A model generated the notes under the pieces. The model worked only from the letters and a program-made list of their open reading frames with translations, did no database searches and was not told where the DNA came from. Below are positions 1 through 9,310 of a stretch of DNA of 43,035 nucleotides, in pieces; within the stretch, counting starts at the first letter, position 1, and the number at the start of each line of letters is the position of its first letter. A program made the translations under genes and the position numbers. Origin of the DNA: DATMNR01 sp963702765 (GTDB lineage Bacteria > Chloroflexota > Ktedonobacteria > Ktedonobacterales > Ktedonobacteraceae); contig CAVPEB010000074.1 in assembly GCA_963702765.1 (NCBI GenBank), forward strand, positions 1-43,035. Reading direction: 5' to 3'.

Positions 1-290
1 CTAATCCGCGCGAGTGTGGGGATTCTGACCCTTGACGGAGCGCGGGATATTCCCACCTTGCCGCTGTCGGCATGAGTAAATGACCTGAATAGTTATGAAG
101 TAATTGTGACAATCATATATCGTCTTTACTCTAGTATGCAAACGAGTAACGTTCATTCTTGTTTGCGCGTTATAATACATGTTAAGGATACAAGTATAAG
201 GGGAAAGCTTATGTCCATTGACTGCTAGCGAGCAGGAAGCTGCAGTGTATTATTCTGTAATTTCTTTCTGCTCTCGTTGGGGTAATATAT
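1..290. other. Left-edge intergenic region with a degraded GC-rich repeat and a -10 box
   Basis: No gene is supported here. Bases about 25-75 (cccttgacggagcgcggg, then ttgccgctgtcgg) resemble the degenerate intergenic repeat family seen best at 6503-6848. A TATAAT hexamer lies at 171-176, with no convincing -35, and could serve the DUF4012 gene starting at 291. Confidence 0.4.
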
Positions 291-2516
291 ATGACAATCA
301 CATCACACGATAATAGTTCTGATGCTGCTGGAGTTTCTAACAATCCAGGATCACTAGAACCACCACCTCGTAAGCCACGCTCGACTCGCTATCGTGTGAT
401 TTCACGTATCCTACTGGTTATCTTACTGCTGGGTATACTTACCCCCATCGTCATCGCTATTGGTTATGGCATTAGTGGTCTTACCACCTACAATGATATA
501 CGTAGCCAGGCTCAGAGCGGGGTACAACACCTGCTCAATGTCAAAACTATTTTCACCGGGGTCAAGGCCCATCCGACAGGTTTTTTAGACAACAGCAAGC
601 TAAGCAGATCTCGTGAAGAATTTGTTGCCTCCTATGCCGATTTTCAGCAAGTTGAATATAAAATTGATCATACAAGTCTCATCCAATCCATCACAACCTA
701 CTTCCCGCAGTATCTCACGCAAGTTCGTTCTGCCCGCTCTGTAAGCCAGATTGGCATGGATATATCTGTTATTGGACAGCAGCTTACTGCAACCGCTCTT
801 GCGCTGGCGCCGACTTTTCGAGGTCCTCTGCTGACCGATACCACCAAACCTTTGATCACACAACAAATGCTTGATCTTGTAGGCGCGACCATCAATCAGA
901 TACTGCCGAGCCTCAACGATATCCAGACGCAATCACGTTTCGTATCACTCGATAGTCTACCGATTAGTGAGCAGCAGCGCAATGAAGTGCAACAACTTCT
1001 ACAAGCGCTTCCACTGATTCAAACCGATCTGGTGCAGGTACTTGATCTCTTAGGTGTGGCTAACTGGCTTCTGGGAGTGAATGAACCACGCACCTTCCTG
1101 GTGCAAACAATGGATCGATCAGAACTGCGACCAACCGGTGGATTCACCGGCCAATATGGCGAGCTACAAATAAACGGAGGTCGTGTTGGCCCTTTCAATC
1201 TCAGGGATATCTCTCTCGTTGAGTATGTTGCCAATAGCAAAACCTTGGGACAGATTGCTCCACCACAATATCGTTCCTGGTGGCCTTTCGCAAACTGGGG
1301 CTTGCGTGACTCGAATGTCTCTGCCGACTTTCCTACTTCGGCTCAGATTGCCATAAACCAGTATGAACTCGAAGTTGGACACCATGTAGATGGTGTCATA
1401 TTAGTTACACCATTCTTAATCGAGCATATTTTGCAGATTATTGGACCAATTTATGTTCCTCAGTACAAGGACACAATCACTGCGCAAAATCTGGAGGACC
1501 GTCTCCATTATTATCAACAGGATAACGCGGGCATATACAAGCAGATTGTCATTCAGTCTGGCGATACATCTACATCAGACCGCAAGCGCTTTACTGGGCT
1601 GCTGGCTCATCTCCTTCTGGACAAAATACGCCATGCGCCACCAGATGAAATCCTGGCCATTGGGCAGGATATGTTGCATGATCTGAAAACCAGGGATTTA
1701 CAGGTGTATTTCGCCAACCCACAGGCTGAGGCTCTACTTATAAAGTACGACTATGCAGCACAGCTTGATCGATCTACTACCCAGGACGGTTTATACGTGG
1801 TTCAGGCCAATCTCAGCGCCAGTAAAGCTTCTCAGTATGTCAAAACCATCATGCACGATACTGTCACACTCGATGCTAAAGGCGGCGCGACCCATGTGCT
1901 GCAACTTCGTCTTGTATATAATCAGATCGGGCCGGTATATGGCTATGATACGTATCATGACTACGTACGAATTTATGTCCCGCCAAACAGTCAATTTCTA
2001 TGGGGGGATGGCTTCGATACGGGCATTCCCCTCTGTGGTGGCAGCTACCAACAATGTCAACCCAATGGTGTCTATCCGCAAGGCGAATTACTTTGTCCGA
2101 CGGGTCAATTCCAACCAGGTGCGGCTGCTCCTACCCTCACTGCACCTGATGCTTCGATCTGGCATCCCCTCGATACTATAGGCCCACCCACCAATCTTAC
2201 AAGTGATGAACCTGGACGAGCTATGTTTGGCGGTTGGGTGATCGTGCCCAAGAACTGTACAATGACTGCTACCGTGTCCTGGTATGTACCGCCTTTGAGT
2301 GCCATGCCATATAGCTTGCAAGTTCAACGCCAGTCAGGCACATTTCCTGAGTTGGATCTGACAATTCTGCCCACTCCTGGTAATTGTAGTGTGCTCAACA
2401 CAGCAGGCCTGCATTTTGATGGTGTAATGAGCGAGGACATGTCCTTTACTGCAAAAGGTTTTACATCCTTGCTACCCTCTACATCAACAACGTGTTATCC
2501 TCAGCCTGGAATATGA
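291..2516 (+). CDS. DUF4012 domain-containing membrane-anchored protein
   Basis: This 741-residue protein has a basic, Pro-rich cytoplasmic N-terminus, one strong membrane helix at about residues 38-60, and a large extracytoplasmic part. The middle region (motifs such as DRSELRPTGGFTGQYG and DISLVEY) is the signature of DUF4012, a family common in Actinobacteria and Chloroflexota and often near cell-surface polysaccharide genes. Its biochemical role is unknown. Several Cys residues in the last 170 residues suggest disulfides outside the cell. The ATG at 291 follows a weak ggggtaa ribosome binding site and a TATAAT at 171-176. The gene converges with the amylase, with one base between the two stop codons. 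The family call is from recognised motifs; any envelope role is inference. Confidence 0.85.
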   Translation: MTITSHDNSSDAAGVSNNPGSLEPPPRKPRSTRYRVISRILLVILLLGILTPIVIAIGYGISGLTTYNDIRSQAQSGVQHLLNVKTIFTGVKAHPTGFLDNSKLSRSREEFVASYADFQQVEYKIDHTSLIQSITTYFPQYLTQVRSARSVSQIGMDISVIGQQLTATALALAPTFRGPLLTDTTKPLITQQMLDLVGATINQILPSLNDIQTQSRFVSLDSLPISEQQRNEVQQLLQALPLIQTDLVQVLDLLGVANWLLGVNEPRTFLVQTMDRSELRPTGGFTGQYGELQINGGRVGPFNLRDISLVEYVANSKTLGQIAPPQYRSWWPFANWGLRDSNVSADFPTSAQIAINQYELEVGHHVDGVILVTPFLIEHILQIIGPIYVPQYKDTITAQNLEDRLHYYQQDNAGIYKQIVIQSGDTSTSDRKRFTGLLAHLLLDKIRHAPPDEILAIGQDMLHDLKTRDLQVYFANPQAEALLIKYDYAAQLDRSTTQDGLYVVQANLSASKASQYVKTIMHDTVTLDAKGGATHVLQLRLVYNQIGPVYGYDTYHDYVRIYVPPNSQFLWGDGFDTGIPLCGGSYQQCQPNGVYPQGELLCPTGQFQPGAAAPTLTAPDASIWHPLDTIGPPTNLTSDEPGRAMFGGWVIVPKNCTMTATVSWYVPPLSAMPYSLQVQRQSGTFPELDLTILPTPGNCSVLNTAGLHFDGVMSEDMSFTAKGFTSLLPSTSTTCYPQPGI

Positions 2517-2517
2517 C

Positions 2518-4383
2518 CTATCCTGTTTTACCCATTATTTGGATCTCCATTGGCTGCACGTTCACTGCAACTACGTTTAAAGGACCCTGGGTTATGCTTC
2601 CATCAACTTCCGTTACCGTGACACTTCCTGCAGTTTTCTCTTCTACTGCACCAGGAGGGGTTGGCTGCGCCTTATTGCTGAACAAGATACTGTAAACTGA
2701 CCCTACAGGATTGAGCGAAAAGTCGATGATTACCTCACCCTTCCATGAAGCTTGAGTATCAGCGTTAACTACAATAAGCACCTCTTGATCATTCAAAACG
2801 CGCGAGAATGCCAGCACACCTGGAGCTGTTGTAGAAACACCGAAATGTGATCCATCACTGGTAATTGGGCGGAAGTAGTATCGTCCGTAGCGTAATGCCG
2901 GTGTTGCATTACGTAATGCGGCGAGTTTCGCGATTGCCTGGTAGAAAACTGAATTGCGATCAAATGCTCCAGGCTTCCCCCATAATGCTTCACGAACCGC
3001 CTCCACAATATTACCAGAGTTAGACAAACCTTGCTCGGTTCCGTAATAGAGGCAGGGAATGCCGGGTAATGCAAAGAGACAACCAACACCCAGAGTGACC
3101 TGGTCATCGAATGCATCAGGATTGGTTGTATTGCGATAATAATAGCGCGAAGTTTGATCGTGATTATCTAGAAACGTCACAAAGAAGTTACTCGCGTCTC
3201 CATGAGTACTGAGAATGTCACTTTCGACGCTCTTGCGTAGTTCATAGAGATTGGCGACGTTGATTGGCGCGCCCAATCCCTTACATGTATCTGGAAGATT
3301 ATAAAACAGAGGATAGTCGAGCGCGGCATCTACTCCAATAGGATCCCCTTCTTCCGAGTGTAAAGTATTTCGCCCAATAAAGTTAGCGATGGTCTGTTCG
3401 CTATCATAGACCTCACCAAATGTGAAAAAATTCTTCTTGCCGATGCTCTGTGCAAACTCTCGTATCAGATTGGCAAAGTTGCGCGCAAAATCAGGACTGA
3501 CATATTTCAGCGTATCGATGCGAAAACCATCGATGTCGAATTTCGCAATCAGATACTGGTACGCACGGATCAATATACCATGCACAGGATATCCGCTACT
3601 GTCCTGAAAATCAGAGGCTATTCCCTTGAGCGAATAGAAATCACCACTCGCGTCAATAAGCTGGCTCGATGGTCCAAAGGCATTGCCCTGGCGCCGAAAG
3701 TAGGTATTCGCGCGCAGTTCTTGTGGCCACACAGCGGCGTCTAAAGGTGGATTAGCCGGGGCTTCAGTCCAATCCGTGCGGGCATTGCCATTCTCGTCGC
3801 GCCAGTAAATCGTATATGGCTGACCATTCCAGGGTGCCACTGAACCGTAGTCTTGATACGCAAAGACGTCGCCAGCATGGTGAAGCACAATATCAAAAAT
3901 AATATAGATGCCGCGAGCATGCGCCTCATCCACCAGTTGGCGTAACTCGTTCTCCGCAAATTGCGGATCCTGCTTTGCCTGGGCAGGATTGGAAGCGAAG
4001 CGAGGCTCGATAGTCAAGAAATTTTGTATTCCGTACCCATGATAGGTCGGACTATACTGGCAGTTCTTCTGCACCGGCGAAATCCAGATTGCGCCAACAC
4101 CAAGTGCTTCCAAATAGTCTAATTGCTCGCGTATCCCGTTGAAGGTACCACCCTGAAAATCGCTAAACTCACTATTCCAGGGCAAATTATTCGGCGGCCC
4201 CATCGGATTATTGAAGCGATCCACCAGTAGAAAGTACATGATTGTATCGCGCCAATCTTCTGGTGATGGAAATGGTGAAGGAATCTCTACAACGCGGTTA
4301 CCTACCTGCACACTTTTCAAGCCCGGTACTCTGGCCTTGTCCAGTTCTGCCTGAACATCAGCCCCCATAATAGATGTCAGCAT
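2518..4383 (-). CDS. GH13 alpha-amylase family glycoside hydrolase
   Basis: A 621-residue GH13 enzyme expected to act on alpha-glucosidic bonds of starch, glycogen or maltodextrins. The four conserved regions are visible: DIVLHH near residue 164, GFRID with nucleophile Asp290, FGEVYD with acid/base Glu324, and FLDNHD with the transition-state Asp409. A C-terminal beta-sandwich follows the barrel. No signal peptide is visible, so it is probably cytosolic. The open frame extends to 4530, but the ATG at 4383 is preferred because GGAGG lies about 8 bases upstream and the upstream part reads through a GC-rich intergenic repeat. Exact specificity (amylase, neopullulanase or glucosidase) cannot be decided from sequence. 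It converges with the DUF4012 gene. Confidence 0.88.
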   Translation of the reverse strand: MLTSIMGADVQAELDKARVPGLKSVQVGNRVVEIPSPFPSPEDWRDTIMYFLLVDRFNNPMGPPNNLPWNSEFSDFQGGTFNGIREQLDYLEALGVGAIWISPVQKNCQYSPTYHGYGIQNFLTIEPRFASNPAQAKQDPQFAENELRQLVDEAHARGIYIIFDIVLHHAGDVFAYQDYGSVAPWNGQPYTIYWRDENGNARTDWTEAPANPPLDAAVWPQELRANTYFRRQGNAFGPSSQLIDASGDFYSLKGIASDFQDSSGYPVHGILIRAYQYLIAKFDIDGFRIDTLKYVSPDFARNFANLIREFAQSIGKKNFFTFGEVYDSEQTIANFIGRNTLHSEEGDPIGVDAALDYPLFYNLPDTCKGLGAPINVANLYELRKSVESDILSTHGDASNFFVTFLDNHDQTSRYYYRNTTNPDAFDDQVTLGVGCLFALPGIPCLYYGTEQGLSNSGNIVEAVREALWGKPGAFDRNSVFYQAIAKLAALRNATPALRYGRYYFRPITSDGSHFGVSTTAPGVLAFSRVLNDQEVLIVVNADTQASWKGEVIIDFSLNPVGSVYSILFSNKAQPTPPGAVEEKTAGSVTVTEVDGSITQGPLNVVAVNVQPMEIQIMGKTG

Positions 4384-4826
4384 ATGTTTTCCTCCAATTA
4401 TGCAACTATTCGGCAGGGGGTTCCAAGGGGCCAGTACTAGCCTCTTGGCGGGGTGCGGGCCGCGCATCTGGGGGATGCGATAGCGGGTACCCGCATTTAA
4501 TTCCCCTCCTCGCCGCCGGAGGCGGCGCAAGAAAAAATGAACTGAATAATAACAATCTCATTATATTTCCACAACAGTTCCAGAAAAATTGTATCATATC
4601 AGATAGGTTCACTAATCTTAATTGGATGAGATTATACATGGAAAAATTTTACAATTTTTTCACAACTTCTTGAGGGTACTTTGCTATACTAATCATTTGT
4701 GAGGATAGTATTCTTCTGCTACTAGCTTAAAAAGACATGATATAAGTCGATGCACTCTTAAGTTGGAAGGGCGACCATACAACCCCATGAAATGTAGTCG
4801 AGGTAATACAATGAGGAGATAGTTCT
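4384..4826. other. Divergent intergenic region with repeat-family member and extended -10 promoter
   Basis: This region separates the amylase (-) from the first permease (+). Bases about 4420-4545 hold a GC-rich member of the intergenic repeat family (tcttggcggggtgcgggcc, then cctcctcgccgcc followed by ggaggcggc), sharing its 3' part with the end of the array at 6820-6848. The rest is AT-rich. An extended -10 for the permease is annotated separately. Confidence 0.5.
4682..4690 (+). promoter_or_regulatory. Extended -10 promoter of the first permease gene
   Basis: TGC followed by TATACT (4685-4690) forms an extended -10 element. A good -35 is not visible at standard spacing. It lies 137 bases before the permease start. 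Confidence 0.4.
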
Positions 4827-6434
4827 ATGCCAGATACATCAAAACCCTCGGCAAGGACAGCAACAGTATCAAAAACAGTTTCCAATAAGTCATTAGCAAA
4901 AATTCCTCCTGCTAAACCAGTGCCGAAGAAAACCTTTGGTCAGAATGAATGGCATACGAAACCCAGGCGTGGCGTAAAACTTGATGCGATATTGGGTAGC
5001 GCCCTGGAAGCTCTCCAGGCCAATCGCATGCGTTCATTCCTGACCATGCTTGGCGTGATTATCGGGGTATCGGCCGTTATTGCCGTTGTGTCATTGACAG
5101 AGGGTGTGAATCAGAGTGTTAGCGCGCGGTTCGCCAGCCTGGGCACAAATGTTATTACTATCTCGCCCGGTGCTGCATCAACCAATGGTGCGCGCAGCGC
5201 CGCGGGAACAGAACAGACGCTTACCCTGGCTGATGCCCAGGCGGTGGCACAGGTTGACCACGTAGTCGATATGACTCCTGTTCTTACAACCTCCGGTCAG
5301 ATAGTCTACGGAAGCCAGAACTGGAATACAACAGTACGCGGCGTCTATCCAAGTTATCAAACAATCCAGAGCTGGCAGATTGACGAAGGCTCATGGTTCA
5401 CCGATCAGGATGAACAAACAAGTGCCCCCGTCGCAGTGCTCGGGCAGACAGTCGTTCAAAATCTCTTTACAACTACAGGTACTGACCCGATTGGTGAAAC
5501 GATTCTCATAAATAATCAAGCTTTCAAGGTTGTTGGCACCCTTCAGGCCAAAGGAACGCAGGGCTTTGCCAACGTGGATGACGCCATCTTTGTGCCTTAT
5601 AGCGCGGGAAATGAGCGCTTGAAGCCCTCTCCTATCTATGTCGACCAGATCCAGGTGCAGGTCGATGATGTCAACAATGTAGCGCTCGTGGAGCAAAACA
5701 TTACTACACTGCTCAGAACGCGCCATCACCTCTCAGGACCAGCAACCTCTGCTTCAGGCCAGCAATTCGGCGCCGGCAATCCTCTTCGTGGACTGGGCGG
5801 TGGTGGAGGCGGCGGCGGTTTTGGTGGTGGTGGTAATGGTGGAGGCGGGAGAGGCTTTGGCGGAGGAGGCACTGGTGGAGGTGGAGGTGCAGGCTTTGGT
5901 GGAGGTGGCAATACAACTGGTGGACAACGAACCGGTGGAGCTACAACTACAGGTAGTGGATCTGCTACGAGAGGAACGGCGCAAGCCAGTGACTTTCAGG
6001 TGTTCAGCGGAAACCAGCTCGTCCAGACGGCTCAGCAAAATACCGCTGAACTGGCAATCCTGCTCATAGGTATCGCAGCCGTTTCGCTCTCGATTGGTGG
6101 CATCGGTATTATGAATATCATGCTGGTTTCTGTCGCTGAGCGCACCCGCGAGATTGGCATTCGCATGGCTATTGGCGCGCGCCAGCGCGACATCCGCAAC
6201 CAATTCTTGCTTGAGGCACTCATGCTCAGTATCATCGGTGGCATAATTGGTATCGTAGTAGGTTTGCTCGGTGGCTATGCGCTCACTCAGGGTCTTGGTT
6301 TCCCGTTCGTATTCAGTATTATCGCTGTTGCCATTGCGTTCGGCGTTTCAGCCATTGTTGGTATCAGCTTTGGCCTCTATCCAGCAGTGCGCGCGGCAAA
6401 ACTTGATCCCATTGTTGCCCTGCGAACAGAATGA
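4827..6434 (+). CDS. MacB/FtsX-type ABC transporter permease with Gly-rich insert
   Basis: A 535-residue MacB-type permease: a cytoplasmic leader of about 60 residues, a first membrane helix near 75-95, a MacB periplasmic-core-like extracytoplasmic domain, then three C-terminal FtsX helices containing the diagnostic stretch GGIGIMNIMLVSVAERTREIG. An almost pure Gly run with Phe, Asn and Thr interruptions lies at about residues 320-380, inside the extracytoplasmic domain. The permeases in the downstream cassettes lack it. Start: GAGGAG about 10 bases before the ATG. No ATPase or adaptor is directly attached; it probably uses the downstream ATPase and adaptor, or represents an older duplicate. 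Substrate is unknown; the family exports peptides, antibiotics or lipids. It is intact. Confidence 0.88.
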   Translation: MPDTSKPSARTATVSKTVSNKSLAKIPPAKPVPKKTFGQNEWHTKPRRGVKLDAILGSALEALQANRMRSFLTMLGVIIGVSAVIAVVSLTEGVNQSVSARFASLGTNVITISPGAASTNGARSAAGTEQTLTLADAQAVAQVDHVVDMTPVLTTSGQIVYGSQNWNTTVRGVYPSYQTIQSWQIDEGSWFTDQDEQTSAPVAVLGQTVVQNLFTTTGTDPIGETILINNQAFKVVGTLQAKGTQGFANVDDAIFVPYSAGNERLKPSPIYVDQIQVQVDDVNNVALVEQNITTLLRTRHHLSGPATSASGQQFGAGNPLRGLGGGGGGGGFGGGGNGGGGRGFGGGGTGGGGGAGFGGGGNTTGGQRTGGATTTGSGSATRGTAQASDFQVFSGNQLVQTAQQNTAELAILLIGIAAVSLSIGGIGIMNIMLVSVAERTREIGIRMAIGARQRDIRNQFLLEALMLSIIGGIIGIVVGLLGGYALTQGLGFPFVFSIIAVAIAFGVSAIVGISFGLYPAVRAAKLDPIVALRTE

Positions 6435-6502
6435 CAATGTCAGTCTGAGCAATAGAAGTAGAATCAGATGAGAGAGTAATCGCCTCATAGACGCGGACTT
6501 AA

Positions 6503-6848
6503 GGGGTACATGAGACGAAGTCCCTTGCCAGGGAGCGAGGTACCTCGATACCTTTTGGGGGTACATGGGGCGATGTCTATTGTCAGGGAGCGAGATGCCG
6601 TGCATTCTCCTCGATACCTTTTGGGATACATGGGGCGAAGTCCCTTTTCGGGGAGTGGAGTGCTGCGCACTTTCCTCTACACTTTGTGGGAATGCAGAGC
6701 GGCACGAAGTCCCCTTGCCAGGGAGAAGCAGGAGATGTACCGCGCATTCTCCCCGACCCTTTGTAGGAGTGCAGAGGGCCGCGCCCTTTGCCGGGGAGCG
6801 GGGTGTCCCCGCCAACTCATCCCTCCTCGCCGCCTGCAGGCGGCAAGG
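6503..6848. repeat. Five-unit degenerate tandem repeat array
   Basis: Five units of about 54-84 bases start near 6503, 6557, 6623, 6688 and 6765. Each opens with a GGGTACATGGGGCGAAG-like block, followed by a small hairpin of the type CCCT-TGCC-AGGG (for example tcccttgccaggga in unit 1), then GCGAG, and in most units a CTCGATACCTTTT-like end. Unit lengths and sequence vary and there are no constant repeats with unique spacers, so it is not a CRISPR. The last unit ends in a cctcctcgccgcctgcagg block also seen upstream of the amylase. Confidence 0.75.
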
Positions 6849-6941
6849 AAATCGCTTCTCATTATCGCGACATTTTACATTTTGACCCTGACATTTTACA
6901 AATTCCAGAGAAATTTCTAGTTTATTGGTTCGTTATAAACA

Positions 6942-6969
6942 TTGACAATACCATTGACTATCTTATAAT
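6942..6969 (+). promoter_or_regulatory. Near-consensus sigma-70-type promoter of the adaptor gene
   Basis: TTGACA (6942-6947), a 16-base spacer, and TATAAT (6964-6969). It would start transcription near 6976, giving an unusually long leader of about 165 bases before the ATG at 7142. Confidence 0.75.
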
Positions 6970-7141
6970 GGTAAGGGTTAAAAAACGAATGTATCTTATG
7001 CGTTGTAGGGGTCAGCGCAGAAGAATTATTTTAAAAAAAGAAGACCTTATGAACTAACTAAATATCAGCCATCTTATGTATTTATGGGTCTTCATCATAT
7101 ACCTCTATCAGCAAAATCGATCGAGAGGAGTATGAAAATGT

Positions 7142-9223
7142 ATGATGCAGCAAACTCAAAGTCCTGAAGATCAGGTACTTAATCTACCAGATTTTAGCGC
7201 AATGGCTCCCGAAGACGAGGGAACTCCATTACCACCAAAGCCACCATGGTGGCGTCGCCGGGGGGCGATTATCACCTTCATTCTCATAGCTTTATTGATC
7301 CTCGCAGGTTTCCTGGCCTTCTTTCTGATACGAGGCCGCCAGCGCCCTATTACCTATGAAAAGCAGCAAGTGACCCAGGGCAACTTCTCCCTCACTGTCA
7401 GCGCCACCGGACCAGTACAAAGTTCTACATATAATGTGGTATTTTCTGGCTCGGGTATCATTGATCAAATTGACGTCACTGTTGGGCAAACAGTGGTGAA
7501 GGGTCAGGTGCTTGCCAAACTGAATAAGACTTCGCTTCAGGATGCCCTCAATGCTCAGCAAGCCACGGTCTTGTCTGCGCAAACGGGGGTGAACAATGCC
7601 GAAGCTAATTTGAACAAGTCTGAGGCTTCATCAAATGCGAGTGTGCAATCCGCGCAGACCGGGCTTACCAATGCCCAGAACAGTCTGGCCACGACACAGA
7701 CCCAGTCTGCGACTAGCATCACTGTCTCGCAGACGACGCTGACCAATGACCAGACTGCTCTGACGAATACTCAGGCAGAATCGTCGGCCAGTGTCGCTGC
7801 TGCTCAGACGGCGCTCAGCAACGCTCAAACCACGCTGAGCCATACCCAATCGCAATCGTCGGCCAGTGTCTCTGCCGCGCAGACGGCGCTCAACAACGCA
7901 CAAACCGCCCTTGCCCATACCCAGACGACGGCAGCGGCACAAATAGCGCAGGCTACCGCTCAAGAGAATCAGGCACTTATTAACTGTAGTAGTACCCCTA
8001 CGCCTACCCCTCCTGCAACTCCCCCTCCGACAAACTGTACACAAGTGGCAATTACTACATTTAACACTGCGGTGGCTCAAGCCAATGCCAGCGTTGCAAC
8101 AGCGCAAGGCAATGTCAGTGCTGCCCAGAAGGCACTTGCAACGGCCCAGACGAATGCCAACGCCAGCAACGCTACAGCACAAAACGGAGTCAACACTTCT
8201 CAGAAGGCACTTACATCAGCCCAGACGACTGCTACCTCCAACAACGCCACGGCGCAAGCCAAAATCTCAAGCGACCAGGTGAATTTGACGTTAACAGAGG
8301 CCCAGGCTAACTCAAGCAATACCACAGCGCAGAACGCGGTCAACTCTGCGGCCAACACGTTAGCTTCTGCTGAAGCTAGCGCCGACGCGAGTAACACAAG
8401 CCTGCAAGGGATGGTCAACTCGGCCAACAGCACGTTGCAAAGCGCGCTGGTGGGGCTTCAGACTGCCCAGCACAACCTGGCCAACGCCACGCTCCTGGCG
8501 CCACATGCAGGTATCGTTACCACCATCAATGGCACCGTGGGTGGAACACCTGGTGTTCCTTCGAGCTCTGCGTCTACTTCTTCAACTGGTACTGGTACTG
8601 GTGGAGGTGGCGGCGGCACCTTTATTACGATTGCTGATACCTCAACATTGCAGGTTCTGGCCTCTGTAAACGAGTCTGATACTGCGAACCTGAAGGTTGG
8701 AGAACCCGCGCAATTCACGGTCAGCGCCTACGGCAGTCGCATCTTTACTGGAACCGTCAGTGCCATCTCGCCATTAGGGCAGACAGTCTCCAATGTGGTG
8801 ACCTTTCCTGTTACCATCGATGTGAATAAGGATGACTTGCAGAACTCGAACCTGTTACCTGGTATGACAGCGAGTGCCACGATCGTTGTGGTGCAGCAAC
8901 CCAATGTCACGCTTATTCCTGTCAACGCAATTAACTTTGCGCGCACGGCAGTTACTACAGTCAACAACATCCCTGCGCTCATCACACCTCAACAGGCAGT
9001 CTCTGCACTTGCCCAGGCACGCCAGCAGCGCACTGACTTACTGAATCAGAATCCATCCCTGTCGCAGGACAATCCCATTCCAGCATATGTGATTGAACAA
9101 CCAGATGCGACAACTTTTATAGCTGTTCCAGTTGTATTAGGATTAACTGATGATACGTATTATGTAGTGCTGCAAGGCGTCTCGCCAGGCGACATTATCG
9201 TTGTCGGTGCGACGCGCGGCTAA
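7142..9223 (+). CDS. HlyD/MacA-like efflux adaptor, copy 1 (intact)
   Basis: A 693-residue adaptor of an export system. A cytoplasmic N-terminus of about 45 residues is followed by one membrane helix (FILIALLILAGFLAFFLI), then a biotinyl-lipoyl-like half (SGIIDQIDVTVGQTVVKGQVLAKL). A very long Ala/Thr/Gln/Ser-rich helical region follows (about residues 145-440), then the second lipoyl half (LLAPHAGIVTTINGTVGG), a beta-barrel and a C-terminal membrane-proximal domain. The helical part contains tandem 24-residue units of the pattern SASVxAAQTALxNAQTxLxHTQ. MacA-type adaptors of ordinary length have about 370 residues, so this hairpin is greatly enlarged. The organism is probably monoderm, so the hairpin would not dock onto a TolC. 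GAGGAG sits 11 bases before the ATG at 7142; the ATG at 7145 is an alternative. It heads the copy-1 export cassette. Confidence 0.88.
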   Translation: MMQQTQSPEDQVLNLPDFSAMAPEDEGTPLPPKPPWWRRRGAIITFILIALLILAGFLAFFLIRGRQRPITYEKQQVTQGNFSLTVSATGPVQSSTYNVVFSGSGIIDQIDVTVGQTVVKGQVLAKLNKTSLQDALNAQQATVLSAQTGVNNAEANLNKSEASSNASVQSAQTGLTNAQNSLATTQTQSATSITVSQTTLTNDQTALTNTQAESSASVAAAQTALSNAQTTLSHTQSQSSASVSAAQTALNNAQTALAHTQTTAAAQIAQATAQENQALINCSSTPTPTPPATPPPTNCTQVAITTFNTAVAQANASVATAQGNVSAAQKALATAQTNANASNATAQNGVNTSQKALTSAQTTATSNNATAQAKISSDQVNLTLTEAQANSSNTTAQNAVNSAANTLASAEASADASNTSLQGMVNSANSTLQSALVGLQTAQHNLANATLLAPHAGIVTTINGTVGGTPGVPSSSASTSSTGTGTGGGGGGTFITIADTSTLQVLASVNESDTANLKVGEPAQFTVSAYGSRIFTGTVSAISPLGQTVSNVVTFPVTIDVNKDDLQNSNLLPGMTASATIVVVQQPNVTLIPVNAINFARTAVTTVNNIPALITPQQAVSALAQARQQRTDLLNQNPSLSQDNPIPAYVIEQPDATTFIAVPVVLGLTDDTYYVVLQGVSPGDIIVVGATRG

Positions 9224-9246
9224 TGTACAGCGTTGCATGGCCTGGA

Positions 9247-9300
9247 GCGCGCGTGTAGCGCGGGGGTGATGGCAAAACCTCCCCTTCGCTATTCGCGCGT
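9247..9300 (+). promoter_or_regulatory. Imperfect hairpin between adaptor and ATPase genes
   Basis: gcgcgcgtgtagcg (9247-9260) pairs imperfectly (11 of 14) with cgctattcgcgcgt (9287-9300), and the loop holds GGGG/CCCC segments that could pair inside it. It sits just after the adaptor stop and ends 10 bases before an extended -10. Copy 2 has the same arrangement. An attenuator or mRNA processing site is possible. Confidence 0.4.
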
Positions 9301-9310
9301 GTTCCTGACG

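Larger units (their letters stand above)
6435..7141. other. Intergenic region: repeat array, promoter and long leader
   Basis: This 707-base gap has no convincing gene. Several open frames run through it, but they lie in the repeats and lack ribosome binding sites. It contains the five-unit array at 6503-6848, a near-consensus promoter at 6942-6969 and a leader of about 165 bases before the adaptor gene. Confidence 0.7.

Noticed and set aside
4384..4530. N-terminal extension of the amylase
   Set aside because: The extra 49 residues read a GC-rich intergenic repeat; a strong GGAGG favours ATG 4383.
5726..5911. Antisense poly-Pro protein
   Set aside because: It is simply the reverse-strand reading of the Gly-rich codons in the permease.
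6503..6848. Possible CRISPR array
   Set aside because: Units are degenerate, of different lengths, and lack a constant repeat with unique spacers; no cas genes are present.
6510..6920. Overlapping open frames of 60-155 codons through the repeat array, on both strands
   Set aside because: They lie entirely in the degenerate repeats, have no ribosome binding sites, and resemble no protein family.
7639..7950. 72-base tandem repeats as a regulatory or CRISPR-like array
   Set aside because: The period is a multiple of three, the frame is kept, and the repeats encode a helical protein segment.
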